From Curtobacterium sp. MCBD17_035 (GTDB lineage: Bacteria > Actinomycetota > Actinomycetes > Actinomycetales > Microbacteriaceae), in the NCBI RefSeq assembly GCF_003234815.2, contig NZ_CP126279.1, forward strand, positions 2,046,001 to 2,110,000: a stretch of DNA of 64,000 bases, read 5' to 3'. Each line of letters starts with the position of its first letter. The stretch's first letter is position 1. The position numbers and the translations under genes were made by a program. The notes below the pieces were generated by a model that had not been told where the DNA came from, searched no databases, and saw nothing but the letters and a program-made list of their open reading frames with translations. This document shows, in pieces, positions 52,587 through 62,090 of this stretch.

Positions 52587-54827
52587 TCAGTTCTTGCCGA
52601 GGAACGCCGCGTCGGTCTCGTCGAGGCGTCGGTCGAGCGCGGCTCGGAGCACGGCGTGGTGCTCGAGCGTCGGGTCCGCCGTCAACAGCCGCTCAGCCTC
52701 ACCCCGGGCGTCGACGATGACGTCGGCGTCCCGCACGACCCGCAGGAGCGTGAGCGACGACCGGCCGCCCGACTGTCGCTCACCGAGCACGTCGCCCTCA
52801 CGTCGGAGTTCGAGGTCGACGCGTGCGAGCTCGAACCCGTCGTCCGAGCCGGCCACCGCGTCCACGCGCTCGCGCGCCGGTGTGCCGTCCTCGGCGCTCG
52901 TCACGAGCAGACAGACGCCCGGGTGACCGCCACGCCCGATGCGCCCACGGAGCTGGTGCAGCTGGGACACCCCGAACCGGTCGGCGTCGAGGACCGCCAT
53001 CATCGAGGCGTTCGGGACGTCGACGCCGACCTCGATCACGGTCGTCGCGACGAGCACGTCGACGTCCCCGGCGGCGAACGCGGTCATGGTGGCGTCCTTG
53101 TCCTCGGCGGGCATCCGGCCGTGGAGGACCGCGATCCGCCGGTTCCGCAGCTCCGGCATCGCGCGGATCCGCTCCGCCGTCCCGAGGACGGTGGCAGGGG
53201 GACGACGAGTGGGACCCGTTGCGCCCGCGTCGGCCTGGACCGCGTCGTCGCCGGCTTCCTCGCCCTCCTCGACCGAGCCGTCCTCGATGGCCGGGCACAC
53301 GACGAACGCCTGCCGCCCGGACGCCAGTTCCTCGGCCATCCGGGTCCAGATCCGGTGCTCCCAACCCGGGTGGTCCGCGAGGGCGACGGTGTGGGTCTCG
53401 ACACCGGCCCGCCCCGAGGGCAGCCCCTGGATCGTCGACACGTCGAGGTCGCCGAAGACCGTCATGGCGACGGTGCGCGGGATCGGGGTCGCGGTGAGGA
53501 CGAGCACGTGCGGCGGGGTCCTGCCCTTGGTGCGCAGGGCCTCGCGTTGTTCGACGCCGAACCGGTGCTGCTCGTCGACGACGACCAGGCCGAGCTCGGC
53601 GAAGTCGACCCGGTCCCCGAGGAGCGCGTGCGTGCCGACGACGAGCCGTGACCCGCCGCTCGCCGCCGCGAGGAGCGCCCGCTGCCGCTCCCGGGAGGAC
53701 TGGGAACCGGTGACGATCACCGGCCGGAGCTCGGCGGCGAGGTCCGGTCCGAGGAACCGCACGATCGAGCGGAGGTGCTGCGCCGCCAGGACCTCCGTCG
53801 GTGCGATGAGCGCCGACTGGCCGCCGGACTCCGCCACCGTGAGCATCGCGCGGATCGCCACGAGGGTCTTGCCGGATCCGACCTCGCCCTGCACGAGCCG
53901 GTGCATGGGGTGGTGCTCGGCCAGGTCGGCGGCGATCTCCGCGCCGACGGCCGTCTGGTCGTCCGTCAGCGTGAAGGGGAGGTGCCGGTCGAAGCGCTCG
54001 AGCACGCCACCCGGCGCCGCGACCCGCGGCGTCGACGCGGTCGCCCGTGCGGCCAGGCGCCGTCGGACGAGCGCGGTCTGCAGCACGAAGGCCTCGCGGT
54101 ACCGGAGCGCGTCCTGCGCGGCCTTCCAGTCGGCGGTCCGCTCGGGCCGGTGCAGGAGCTCGAGCGCGCGCCGGTGCCCGAGCAGGCCCAGTCGGGCGCG
54201 CACCGACGACGGCACCGGGTCCTCGAGCTCGGGCAACGTGTCGAGCACGACCCCGACGGCCTTGGCGATCTGCCACGACGACAGCGTCGAGGTCGCCGGG
54301 TAGATCGGGATCGGCTGTCGCGACCAGCGCATCGCCTGCTCGCCGTCGGCGTCGGCCGTGGCCCGCGGATCGTCGGCGTCGAACAGCTCGTAGTCGGGGT
54401 GCGCGAGCTGCCGTGCGCCCCGGTAGTCGGACACCTTGCCCGCGAAGATGCCGCGTGCGCCCGCGACGAGGTCCTTCGCGCGCCAGCCCTGGTTGAAGAA
54501 CGTGAGTGTGAGGATGCCGTTGCCGTCGCCGATGCGTGCCTCGAGGATGGACCCGCGCCGCTGCCGCATCGTCCGTTCACGGACGTCGACGACCTCGGCC
54601 ACGATGGTCACGGACTCCCCCACCGCGAGCTCGTCGAGGGCCGTCAGCGCGCCGCGCTCGGCGTACCGCCGCGGGGCGTGCGCGAGCAGGTCGCCCACCG
54701 TGCGGACGCCGAACGCCTTCTCGAAGGCCGTCGCGGTGCGGCCGCCGAGCACCCCACTCAACCGTGCGTCGAGCGGGTCCGGGGTGACTGCCGGGGACGA
54801 CGCGGACGCGGGACTGGCGGTGACCAC
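52587..54827 (-). CDS. recG: ATP-dependent DNA helicase RecG
   Basis: 746 residues from the GTG at 54827, supported by TACCGT 6 nt upstream; the longer open frame is discounted. The wedge (OB) domain is followed by the helicase motifs: QGEVGSGKTLVAIRA (Walker A), VVDEQHRFGVEQRE (DExH), ATPIPRTVAMTVFGDLD, VVVATTVIEVGVDVPNAS-like motif V and QLHQLRGRIGRG. An acidic insertion (DGSVEEGEEAGDD) splits the second RecA-like domain. It remodels stalled forks and Holliday junctions. Confidence 0.95.
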   Translation of the reverse strand: MVTASPASASSPAVTPDPLDARLSGVLGGRTATAFEKAFGVRTVGDLLAHAPRRYAERGALTALDELAVGESVTIVAEVVDVRERTMRQRRGSILEARIGDGNGILTLTFFNQGWRAKDLVAGARGIFAGKVSDYRGARQLAHPDYELFDADDPRATADADGEQAMRWSRQPIPIYPATSTLSSWQIAKAVGVVLDTLPELEDPVPSSVRARLGLLGHRRALELLHRPERTADWKAAQDALRYREAFVLQTALVRRRLAARATASTPRVAAPGGVLERFDRHLPFTLTDDQTAVGAEIAADLAEHHPMHRLVQGEVGSGKTLVAIRAMLTVAESGGQSALIAPTEVLAAQHLRSIVRFLGPDLAAELRPVIVTGSQSSRERQRALLAAASGGSRLVVGTHALLGDRVDFAELGLVVVDEQHRFGVEQREALRTKGRTPPHVLVLTATPIPRTVAMTVFGDLDVSTIQGLPSGRAGVETHTVALADHPGWEHRIWTRMAEELASGRQAFVVCPAIEDGSVEEGEEAGDDAVQADAGATGPTRRPPATVLGTAERIRAMPELRNRRIAVLHGRMPAEDKDATMTAFAAGDVDVLVATTVIEVGVDVPNASMMAVLDADRFGVSQLHQLRGRIGRGGHPGVCLLVTSAEDGTPARERVDAVAGSDDGFELARVDLELRREGDVLGERQSGGRSSLTLLRVVRDADVIVDARGEAERLLTADPTLEHHAVLRAALDRRLDETDAAFLGKN

Positions 54828-54833
54828 GTCGCA

Positions 54834-54839
54834 ACGGTA
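54834..54839 (-). promoter_or_regulatory. Putative -10 hexamer of recG (leaderless)
   Basis: TACCGT on the minus strand, then 6 nt, then the recG GTG. Confidence 0.4.
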
Positions 54840-54898
54840 GTCGCTCCCGCCGACATGCACCGGGCCTCCCGGCCGTGCACGACGTCCGCTGGTGCCGA

Positions 54899-54904
54899 TA
54901 CGGT
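54899..54904 (+). promoter_or_regulatory. Putative -10 hexamer of rsmD (leaderless)
   Basis: TACGGT followed by 7 nt and the rsmD GTG at 54912; it decides between GTG codons at 54903 and 54912. Confidence 0.45.
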
Positions 54905-54911
54905 GTCGTGC

Positions 54912-55481
54912 GTGACCCGGATCATCGCGGGGGCCGCTGGCTCCACGACGCTGCGCGTGCCGCGGGCCGGCACGCGACCCACGAGCGACCGTGTGCGCGA
55001 GGCCCTGTTCTCCTCGCTCGACGCGCGGGGACTCGTCGCCGGCGCGGCGGTGCTCGACCTCTACGCCGGCACGGGCGCTCTGGGCCTCGAGGCGGCGTCG
55101 CGCGGCGCGGTCGAGGTCGTGCTCGTCGACCGCGCAGCACCCGCGGCAGCCGCCTGCCGCGAGAACGCCCGGTCGGTCCAGCGGCGGACCGGCGGCGCCA
55201 CCCACATCGACGTCCACGCACAGTCCGCGCTCGGGTACCTCCGATCCACCGGTCGCCGCTTCGACCTGGTGTTCATCGACCCGCCGTACGAGGTGGACGA
55301 GGACGAGATCCAGGCCGTGCTCGCGGCCCTCGTCCCCCGGCTCGGGCCGGAGGCGCTCGTGGTCGTGGAACGCAGCACCAGGTCGCCGCAGCCGACCTGG
55401 CCCGACGGGCTCCAGGCCTGGAGCAAGCGCACGTACGGCGACACCGTCGCGTGGGAGGCCGCGCCCGACATCACGGACTGA
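54912..55481 (+). CDS. rsmD: 16S rRNA (guanine(966)-N2)-methyltransferase RsmD
   Basis: 189 residues starting VTRIIAGAAGS. SAM-binding motif I is VLDLYAGTGALGLEAASRGA and the catalytic motif is FIDPPYEV (N/D-P-P-Y). The start at 54912 is favoured by the leaderless -10 spacing and by the family N-terminus. In many actinobacteria rsmD is followed by coaD; here coaD lies on the other side of recG in the opposite direction, so the neighbourhood is kept but rearranged. Confidence 0.94.
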   Translation: MTRIIAGAAGSTTLRVPRAGTRPTSDRVREALFSSLDARGLVAGAAVLDLYAGTGALGLEAASRGAVEVVLVDRAAPAAAACRENARSVQRRTGGATHIDVHAQSALGYLRSTGRRFDLVFIDPPYEVDEDEIQAVLAALVPRLGPEALVVVERSTRSPQPTWPDGLQAWSKRTYGDTVAWEAAPDITD

Positions 55482-55510
55482 CCCCGGCGCCCACCGCGCT
55501 CGTCCTGGCG

Positions 55511-56509
55511 TCAGCCGACGGCGCCGTCCCAGCCCACGTACGGGTCCCACCCCTGCGTCGACACCGGGACGCCCCCGCGCGTCACGCCCGGCGCACCGGC
55601 CGCCGACACGACCGTCCCGATCCGCCGGAACCCGGCCGGGAGGCCCGACCCGCGTGGGAACGTCGCGAACAGTCCGTGGTCCTCACCGCCGTGCAGGGCC
55701 GGCCCCTCCGGGACCACCGACGGGTCGAGGTCGATCGTGACACCGCTGGCCCGGGCCACGCGACCGGCATCGATCGCCAGCCCGTCGGACAGGTCGAGCA
55801 TCGCGGTCGCCCCGGCCTGGGCGGCGAGGACCCCCGCGGCGACCGGCGGACGGGGGCGACGCTGCCGCTCGACGCCCGGGTCCGTCCCCCCGGGCGAGGC
55901 CGCCAGGAACGCCGCGGTCCGTTCGGCGTCCGGTTCGCCGCGGTCGTCGACCCCCTCCGCGAACAGCCGCGCGAGTCCCCGGGCCGCGACGCCGAGTTCA
56001 CCCGCGACCGCGACCTGGTCACCCGCTCGTGCGCCCGACCGGAGCACCGGCGCCCGGCCCTCCAGGTCCCCGAACGCCGTGACCGTCACCGTCGCGGTCG
56101 CCGACGTCGACAGGTCGCCGCCGACCACGCCGCAACCGGGGGCGAGGGTGGCGCACGCCGCCGCGAACCCGTCGGCGATGGCCTCGAGCACGCCCACCGG
56201 GGTCTGCGGCGGCACGGCCAACGCCACGAGCAACGCGGTCGGGCGCGCCCCCATCGCGGCGACGTCGGACAGGTTCGTCGCGGCCGCCTTCCAACCGACG
56301 TCCGTCGGCGAGGACCACGCCCACCGGAAGTCCGGGCCGTGCACCATCATGTCCGTCGTCACGACGAAGCGTCCGTCCGGCGCGGTGACGACCGCGCAGT
56401 CGTCGCCCGGGCCGAGCAGGGCGGATGCGGCGGACGGGAGCCGACGGGTGATCCGAGCGAGCACGCCGAGTTCGCCGACGCTGCCCACCGTGTCGTCGCT
56501 GTCGTGCAC
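55511..56509 (-). CDS. thiL: Thiamine-phosphate kinase
   Basis: 332 residues from the GTG at 56509. PurM-like fold: SALLGPGDDCAVV, VVTTDMMVHGPDF, GWKAAATNLSDVAAMGA, CGVVGGDLS and MLDLSDGLAIDAGR, GGEDHGLFAT near the end. Phosphorylates thiamine monophosphate to the diphosphate cofactor. TACGGT 6 nt upstream of the start suggests a leaderless transcript. It converges with rsmD 30 nt apart. Confidence 0.94.
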   Translation of the reverse strand: MHDSDDTVGSVGELGVLARITRRLPSAASALLGPGDDCAVVTAPDGRFVVTTDMMVHGPDFRWAWSSPTDVGWKAAATNLSDVAAMGARPTALLVALAVPPQTPVGVLEAIADGFAAACATLAPGCGVVGGDLSTSATATVTVTAFGDLEGRAPVLRSGARAGDQVAVAGELGVAARGLARLFAEGVDDRGEPDAERTAAFLAASPGGTDPGVERQRRPRPPVAAGVLAAQAGATAMLDLSDGLAIDAGRVARASGVTIDLDPSVVPEGPALHGGEDHGLFATFPRGSGLPAGFRRIGTVVSAAGAPGVTRGGVPVSTQGWDPYVGWDGAVG

Positions 56510-56515
56510 TCTCCG

Positions 56516-56521
56516 ACCGTA
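56516..56521 (-). promoter_or_regulatory. Putative -10 hexamer of thiL (leaderless)
   Basis: TACGGT on the minus strand with 6 nt to the thiL GTG. It lies back to back with the divergent TAGCCT of the next gene. Confidence 0.4.
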
Positions 56522-56534
56522 CCGCCCGCTCGGG

Positions 56535-56540
56535 TAGCCT
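56535..56540 (+). promoter_or_regulatory. Putative -10 hexamer of the DUF3515 gene (leaderless)
   Basis: TAGCCT, then 7 nt to the ATG at 56548; a second ATG at 56542 is too close to the hexamer to be the start of this transcript. Confidence 0.4.
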
Positions 56541-56547
56541 GATGGCG

Positions 56548-57078
56548 ATGCACTCCTCGCGCCGACTCCCCCGGGCACTCGGGGCGATCGCCCTGGCGGT
56601 CGGCCTCGTCGCGGCCCTCGAGGGCTGTGCTGACGCCGTCGCGCTGACACCGGCGCCGGCGGCGAACTCCGTGGCCTGCGCCGCGGTCCAGGTGCGCCTG
56701 CCGACCACCGTCGAGTCGAAGCTCGCGATCCGAGCCACGAACGCGCAGTCCACGGCCGTCTGGGGCACCCCGGCAGCCGTGGTCCTGCACTGCGGCGTGC
56801 CCGTGCCGACCGTGTCCGACCTGCCGTGCTTCACCCTCGGATCGGTCGACTGGATCCGGGACGCCCGGAAGGACTCCATCGTCTACACGACGTTCGGACG
56901 CTCGCCCGCCGTGCAGGTCGCGCTCGATCCGACGGCGGCGACGAGCGACGTGCTGCAGGACATCGGGGATGCCGTGTCGACCCTGCCGAAGGACGGCCAC
57001 GCGTGCCTCGACCCCTCGGACGTGGCAACGCCCTCCGCGCCCGCCACGCCGTCGGCGAGCGCCACCCCGGCGGGCTGA
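56548..57078 (+). CDS. DUF3515 family lipoprotein
   Basis: 176 residues. The signal peptide (LPRALGAIALAVGLVAALEGC) ends in a lipobox-like LEGC; the secreted domain has VACAAVQVRLP, AAVVLHCGVPVP and a late DGHACLDPS, with Cys residues that could pair. A Pro/Ala/Ser tail follows. DUF3515 is an actinobacterial family usually adjacent to thiL or ddl, as here. Function unknown. Start chosen at 56548 from -10 spacing; 56542 adds two residues. Confidence 0.85.
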   Translation: MHSSRRLPRALGAIALAVGLVAALEGCADAVALTPAPAANSVACAAVQVRLPTTVESKLAIRATNAQSTAVWGTPAAVVLHCGVPVPTVSDLPCFTLGSVDWIRDARKDSIVYTTFGRSPAVQVALDPTAATSDVLQDIGDAVSTLPKDGHACLDPSDVATPSAPATPSASATPAG

Positions 57079-57092
57079 CCCGCCACGACCGG

Positions 57093-58220
57093 TCAGCGGA
57101 CGGCGACCGCCCCGAGCTCGACGAGTTCGCGGACGAGGTCCGGGTAGGGCAGCCCGGACGCGGCCCAGCATCGGGGGTACATCGAGAACGGGGTGAACCC
57201 GGGCATGGTGTTGACCTCGTTGACGACGAACCCGTCGTCCGTGAGGAAGCAGTCGACCCGTGCGAGGCCCGAACCGGCGATCGCCTCGAAGGCGCGGGCG
57301 GCGATGGAACGGACCTCGTCGGTCTCGTCCTGGGACAGCGGGGCGGGACACCGGAGCTGCTCGTCGCCGCCGAGGTACTTCGCCTCGAAGTCGTAGAACC
57401 CCGCTTCGTCGACGACGATCTCGCCCGGGAGGCTCGTGCGCGGGGTGCCATCGCGACCCTCGAGCACCGCGACCTCGATCTCGCGCCCGACGATGCGTGG
57501 CTCGACGATGACCTTGCTGTCGTGCTCGAACGCGGTCGCGAACGCCGCCGGGAGCTGCCCCGGCTCGTCGACCCGCGAGACCCCCATGCTCGACCCGGCA
57601 CGCGCGGGCTTCACGAACAGCGGCCACCCGTGCGCGGCCGCTCGCTCGAGGACGTCGGCCTCGTCGGCGTCCCATTCACGGCGGAGGACCGTCGTCCAGG
57701 GCGCCACCCGGAGACCGGCGTGCTCGAGCACGACCTTCGACAGGTGCTTGTCCATGCCGACCGCGCTCGCGAGGACGCCGTCGCCCACGTAGGGCAGCCC
57801 CACCAACTCGAGGAGGCCCTGGACCGTGCCGTCCTCGCCGAACGGGCCGTGGAGGATCGGGAACACGACGTCGACGTCGCCGAGCGCGGTGATGGATCCG
57901 TCGGCCTGCACCACCGCGAGGGCGCGGGAGTCGACCGAGTCCGGCCAGCGCACGCGGGTGCCGTTGTCCGGGACCGAGGGGAGGTCGGAGCCGCGCAGGG
58001 CCCAAGCGCCCGGGTCGTCCGACTGCAACGTGAACGCGCCCGCACGGGTGATGCCGACCGGCACGACGTCGAACAGCGAGCGGTCCATCGCGGCCATGAT
58101 CCCGCCCGCGGTCACGCAGCTGATCGCGTGCTCGCTCGAGCGGCCGCCGAACAGGACCACGACACGGGTCCGAGCCCCGGCTCCGGCCGGCCGGGCGTCG
58201 ATGGCGGTCGTCTGCGTCAT
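57093..58220 (-). CDS. ddl: D-alanine--D-alanine ligase
   Basis: Makes the D-Ala-D-Ala terminus of peptidoglycan stem peptides. 375 residues with the ATP-grasp layout: VVVLFGGRSSEHAISCVTAGG, FPILHGPFGEDGTVQGLLEL, PLFVKPARAGSSMGVSRV, RVDCFLTDDGFVVNEVNTMPGFTPFSMYP. It starts 4 nt after gpsA and is the last gene of the leuC-to-ddl run. Confidence 0.95.
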   Translation of the reverse strand: MTQTTAIDARPAGAGARTRVVVLFGGRSSEHAISCVTAGGIMAAMDRSLFDVVPVGITRAGAFTLQSDDPGAWALRGSDLPSVPDNGTRVRWPDSVDSRALAVVQADGSITALGDVDVVFPILHGPFGEDGTVQGLLELVGLPYVGDGVLASAVGMDKHLSKVVLEHAGLRVAPWTTVLRREWDADEADVLERAAAHGWPLFVKPARAGSSMGVSRVDEPGQLPAAFATAFEHDSKVIVEPRIVGREIEVAVLEGRDGTPRTSLPGEIVVDEAGFYDFEAKYLGGDEQLRCPAPLSQDETDEVRSIAARAFEAIAGSGLARVDCFLTDDGFVVNEVNTMPGFTPFSMYPRCWAASGLPYPDLVRELVELGAVAVR

Positions 58221-58224
58221 GGGA

Positions 58225-59301
58225 TCACTCGCCCTGGGGTTCGTCGGTCTCGGTCAGGTGCGGCGCGATGTTCCGCGGGTCGAGCCTACCGGCGAGCACC
58301 TCGCCCACCTGGCTGACGATGGGCATGTCGACGCCGTGGTCGGCGGCGAGCGCCAGGATCGGAGCGACCGACGCCAGACCCTCGGCGGTCTGGTTCATCT
58401 GCCGGACGACCTCGTCGTATCGGTAGCCCTGGCCGAGCAGTCGGCCCGCGGTGTTGTTCCGCGACAGGGGTGACTGGCACGTCGCGATGAGGTCGCCGAG
58501 CCCGGCGAGACCGGCGAGCGTCTCGGGGCGCGCACCGTTGGCGACCGCGAACCCGGTCATCTCCGCGAGGCCGCGGGTGATGATCGACGCCTTCGTGTTC
58601 TCGCCGTAGCCGACACCGTCGACGATGCCGATGGCCACCGCGATGAGGTTCTTGAGCACGCCGCCGAACTCGGTGCCGATGACGTCGGTGTTGATGAACG
58701 ACCGGAAGTACGGGTTCGTGGCGGTCGCCGCGACGGCGGTCGCGGTGTCGGTGCTCGTCGACGACACGACGGCCGCCGTCGGCTGTCGTCGTGCGATCTC
58801 GAGTGCGAGGTTCGGGCCGGACGCCACCGCGATCCGATCCGGATCGATGTCGAGGCCCTGCTGGAGGACCTCGCTCATCCGGAGGCCCGTGCCCTTCTCG
58901 ACGCCCTTCATGAGGCTCACGACGGGCGCCTCGACGGGCAGCAGTGTCCGGACCGCCTCGAGGTTCGCGCGCAGGCTCTGACTGGGCACCGACACGTAGA
59001 CCTGCTCGGCGCCGTCGAGCACGCGGTCGAGGTGGTCCGAGGCGGTCAGCGTGCGCGGGAGGTTGATGCCGGGCAGGTAGTCGGAGTTCCGCTTCGTCTC
59101 GGTGATCTCGCGCGCGACCTCGGGTCGACGCGCCCAGAGCACGACGTCGGCCCCGCCCTCCGCGAGCACCTTGGCGAACGTGGTGCCCCAGCTCCCCGCG
59201 CCCAGCACGGCGACCCGTCGCGACTCGGCGCGACGGAGGACGACGTTGATGGCGGCGGTGTCGACCGCGCCGCGGCCTGGATGGTCGGGCGCGTCAGGCA
59301 A
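58225..59301 (-). CDS. gpsA: NAD(P)H-dependent glycerol-3-phosphate dehydrogenase
   Basis: 358 residues from a TTG at 59301, which overlaps the plsC stop and has AAGGAGA 8 nt upstream; no ATG or GTG gives a better N-terminus. Rossmann motif VAVLGAGSWGTTFAKVLAEGG, SLMKGVEKGTGLRMSEV, ASGPNLALEIA, GGVLKNLIAVAIGIVDG (catalytic Lys) and LAGLGDLIATC. Produces sn-glycerol-3-phosphate for phospholipids, fitting the adjacent plsC. Confidence 0.94.
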   Translation of the reverse strand: MPDAPDHPGRGAVDTAAINVVLRRAESRRVAVLGAGSWGTTFAKVLAEGGADVVLWARRPEVAREITETKRNSDYLPGINLPRTLTASDHLDRVLDGAEQVYVSVPSQSLRANLEAVRTLLPVEAPVVSLMKGVEKGTGLRMSEVLQQGLDIDPDRIAVASGPNLALEIARRQPTAAVVSSTSTDTATAVAATATNPYFRSFINTDVIGTEFGGVLKNLIAVAIGIVDGVGYGENTKASIITRGLAEMTGFAVANGARPETLAGLAGLGDLIATCQSPLSRNNTAGRLLGQGYRYDEVVRQMNQTAEGLASVAPILALAADHGVDMPIVSQVGEVLAGRLDPRNIAPHLTETDEPQGE

Positions 59302-60118
59302 AGCGGCCGGTCTCCTTCTGGTTGTTCGCTGCCGGGTCCCACCGCTCGGCGGGTGCACGCTCGCCGCGCAGCTCCTCGACGAGCGCGGTGATCGCCTGCA
59401 TGAGCTCGGCGGTCGCCTGCTGCAACAGGTGCTGGTCGAGCGGACGTCCCCGGTACGCGGAGAGGTCGAGCGGCTCGCCGATCGCGACGTCCACGCGCGA
59501 CGGCGGGAAGAGCCGGAGCGTGCGCCCGTACCGCGGCATGATGCGCTGGGTGCCCCAGTGCGCCATGGGGATGAGCGGGACGTCGTTCTCGAGCGCGAGT
59601 CGGACCGCGCCGGTCTTCCCGCGCATGGGCCAGAGGTCCGGGTCGCGCGTGAGCGTGCCCTCGGGGTAGACGATGAGACCGCCGCCGCCCGCCACGAGGG
59701 CACGACCACCGGTGAGCGGGTCGCTGCCGCGGGTCCGCCCGGAGCGCTCGACGGGGACGTTGCCCATGCCGCGCATGAAATACCCGAGCACCGGGACCCG
59801 GAACAGCGAGGCCTTCGCGAGGTACTGCGGGAGTCGACGGTGCAGCCACACGACCGTGCCGACGACGAGCGGGTCGATGTTCGTGTAGTGGTTCGGCGCG
59901 ACGATGAACGGGCCCTCGGCCGGCAGCCGCGTGCTCCCGTGCCACCGGAACCGCGCAGCGACCCGGATCATCGGGATGACGATCGACGCGACGACCCGGA
60001 ACGCACCGTTCAGGTCGCCCCGGTGGAACCGCCGTCCCGGGGTGGGCAGGCCGGCGGTGACGACCTCGCGCCCGCCGCCCTGCTGCCCGCTCGTCGACCC
60101 CGTGCCGTTGTCCGGCAC
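59294..60118 (-). CDS. plsC: 1-acyl-sn-glycerol-3-phosphate acyltransferase
   Basis: 274 residues from the GTG at 60118 with GAGGG upstream, 7 nt after murA. Acyltransferase motif I is PNHYTNIDPL (H-x4-D) and motif III is VYPEGTLT; motif IV-like VPLIPMAHWG follows. One hydrophobic segment (VVASIVIPMIRVAA) anchors it to the membrane. Acylates lysophosphatidate in phospholipid synthesis. Confidence 0.92.
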   Translation of the reverse strand: MPDNGTGSTSGQQGGGREVVTAGLPTPGRRFHRGDLNGAFRVVASIVIPMIRVAARFRWHGSTRLPAEGPFIVAPNHYTNIDPLVVGTVVWLHRRLPQYLAKASLFRVPVLGYFMRGMGNVPVERSGRTRGSDPLTGGRALVAGGGGLIVYPEGTLTRDPDLWPMRGKTGAVRLALENDVPLIPMAHWGTQRIMPRYGRTLRLFPPSRVDVAIGEPLDLSAYRGRPLDQHLLQQATAELMQAITALVEELRGERAPAERWDPAANNQKETGRFA

Positions 60119-60125
60119 CGCGCCC

Positions 60126-61493
60126 TCACCCGGCAAAGTCGAAGTCCGCGCCGAGCTTGCGGAGCTTCGGGATGAAGTGCTCGTACCCACGGCTGATGAT
60201 GCCGACGTTCGTGATGTGCGACTCACCGCTGGCGGTGAGCGCGGCGATGAGGTGGCTGAACCCGCCCCGGAGGTCGGGCACGCGCACGTTCGCGCCGTGC
60301 AGCGGCGTGGGTCCGGTGATCACCGCGGCCTGCTCGAAGGGACGACGAGCGACTCGACGGTCGTGGCCGGGCAGTCCCTCTTTGTGCACGACGATGTCCG
60401 CACCCATCTCGTTGAGCGCGTCCGTGAACCCGAACCGGTTCTCGTACACGGTCTCGTGCACCACGCTGCGGCCCTCGGCCTGCGTCAGTGCCACGACGAG
60501 CGGCTGCTGCCAGTCCGTCATGAACCCGGGGTGGACGTCGGTCTCGATGACGACGGGCTTGAGCACCTCGACCTCGCGGTAGAAGCGGATGCCGTCCTCC
60601 TGGATGTCGAACCCGCCGCCCACCTTGCGGAAGACGTTGAGGAAGGTCATGAGGTCCTGCTGCTTGGCACCCTCGACGAAGATGTCACCGTTCGTGGCGA
60701 GTGCGGCGGCGGCCCAGCTGGCGGCCTCGTTGCGGTCGTTGATCGCCCGGTGCGTGTACCCGCGCAGCTTCTCGACGCCCTCGATGAAGATCGTCCGGTT
60801 CGGCTCGACGGAGACGACGGCGCCCATCTTCTGCAGGATCGCGATGAGGTCCATGATCTCGGGCTCGATCGCGGCGTTCCGCAGCTCGGTGACACCCTCG
60901 GCCAGCACGGCGCTGAGGAGCACCTGCTCGGTCGCGCCGACGCTCGGGTACGGCAGTTCGATGTTCGCGCCCTTGAGACCGTTCGGTGCCTCGAGGTGGA
61001 TGCCGGCGACCTGCTTGTCCACGACGGCGCCCATCGCGCGGAGCGCGTCGAGGTGGAAGTCGATCGGGCGGTCGCCGATGCGGCAACCGCCGAGGTCGGG
61101 GATGAACGCCTCGCCGAGCTTGTGGAGCAGCGGACCGCAGAACAGGATCGGGATGCGGCTCGACCCGGCGTGGGCGTCGATCTCGGCGAAGTGCGCGCTC
61201 TCGACGTTCGAGGGGTCGAGGATGAGCTCGCCACGGGCAGGATCGCTGATCCGGACGCCGTGCACCTCGAGCAGGCCCCGGACGACCTTGACGTCGCTGA
61301 TGTCCGGCACGTCGCGGAGGATCGAGGGTGTGTCGCCCAGCAGCGCGGCCACCATCGCCTTGGTCGCGAGGTTCTTCGCGCCGCGGACCTCGATGCGTCC
61401 CACGAGCGGCTTGCCGCCGCGGATGACGATCTCGTCCGACTTGAGACCGACGCGAGCGCCTGCAGCCGCTGCGTCCTGTACGAGAGAGTTCAC
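60126..61493 (-). CDS. murA: UDP-N-acetylglucosamine 1-carboxyvinyltransferase
   Basis: First committed step of peptidoglycan synthesis. 455 residues. Lys40 and Asn41 (RGAKNLATK) and the catalytic loop Cys137 (LGGCRIG) are present, so it should be fosfomycin-sensitive in principle. The C-terminal DLRGGFSHLIAAL segment is typical. The GTG start directly abuts the leuD stop, so it is read with leuCD. Confidence 0.95.
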   Translation of the reverse strand: MNSLVQDAAAAGARVGLKSDEIVIRGGKPLVGRIEVRGAKNLATKAMVAALLGDTPSILRDVPDISDVKVVRGLLEVHGVRISDPARGELILDPSNVESAHFAEIDAHAGSSRIPILFCGPLLHKLGEAFIPDLGGCRIGDRPIDFHLDALRAMGAVVDKQVAGIHLEAPNGLKGANIELPYPSVGATEQVLLSAVLAEGVTELRNAAIEPEIMDLIAILQKMGAVVSVEPNRTIFIEGVEKLRGYTHRAINDRNEAASWAAAALATNGDIFVEGAKQQDLMTFLNVFRKVGGGFDIQEDGIRFYREVEVLKPVVIETDVHPGFMTDWQQPLVVALTQAEGRSVVHETVYENRFGFTDALNEMGADIVVHKEGLPGHDRRVARRPFEQAAVITGPTPLHGANVRVPDLRGGFSHLIAALTASGESHITNVGIISRGYEHFIPKLRKLGADFDFAG

Positions 61494-62090
61494 TTACTTC
61501 ACCGGCAATGTCTCGGGCCGCCACGAGGCGCGGCGGGATTCGAACTCCGTGATCGACGGTTCGTCGCGGAGGGTGAGCCCGATGTCGTCGAGCCCTTCCA
61601 TCAACCGCCATCGAGTGTATGCGTCGATCTCGAACGGGACGTCCACATCACCCACCGACACGCGCTGCGCGACGAGGTCGACCGTCGCCTCGACTCCGGG
61701 CGCGGCATCGATCGCCGCCCAGATCCGCTCGACGTCGGACTCGGTGACCACGGCGGTCAGCAGCCCCTGTTTGCCGGCGTTGCCGCGGAAGATGTCCGCG
61801 AACCGCGGCGAGACGACCACCCGGAACCCGAAGTCCCGGAGCGCCCACACCGCGTGCTCCCGGCTCGACCCCGTGCCGAAGTCCGGACCGGCGACGAGCA
61901 CGGACGCACCCTGGTACTCGGGACGGTTGATGACGAACTCGGGATCCTGCCGCCAGGCGGCGAACAGGGCGTCCTCGAAGCCCGTCTTCGTCACCCGCTT
62001 GAGGTAGACGGCCGGGATGATCTGGTCGGTGTCGACGTTCGCCCGACGCAGCGGTGCCGCCACGCCGGTCACGACCGAGAGCTTGTCCAT
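61494..62090 (-). CDS. leuD: 3-isopropylmalate dehydratase small subunit
   Basis: 198 residues. [32 protein letters not shown] and [18 protein letters not shown] define LeuD. The ATG overlaps the leuC stop by one base (TGATG). With LeuC it isomerises 2-isopropylmalate to 3-isopropylmalate in leucine synthesis. Confidence 0.97.
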   Translation of the reverse strand: MDKLSVVTGVAAPLRRANVDTDQIIPAVYLKRVTKTGFEDALFAAWRQDPEFVINRPEYQGASVLVAGPDFGTGSSREHAVWALRDFGFRVVVSPRFADIFRGNAGKQGLLTAVVTESDVERIWAAIDAAPGVEATVDLVAQRVSVGDVDVPFEIDAYTRWRLMEGLDDIGLTLRDEPSITEFESRRASWRPETLPVK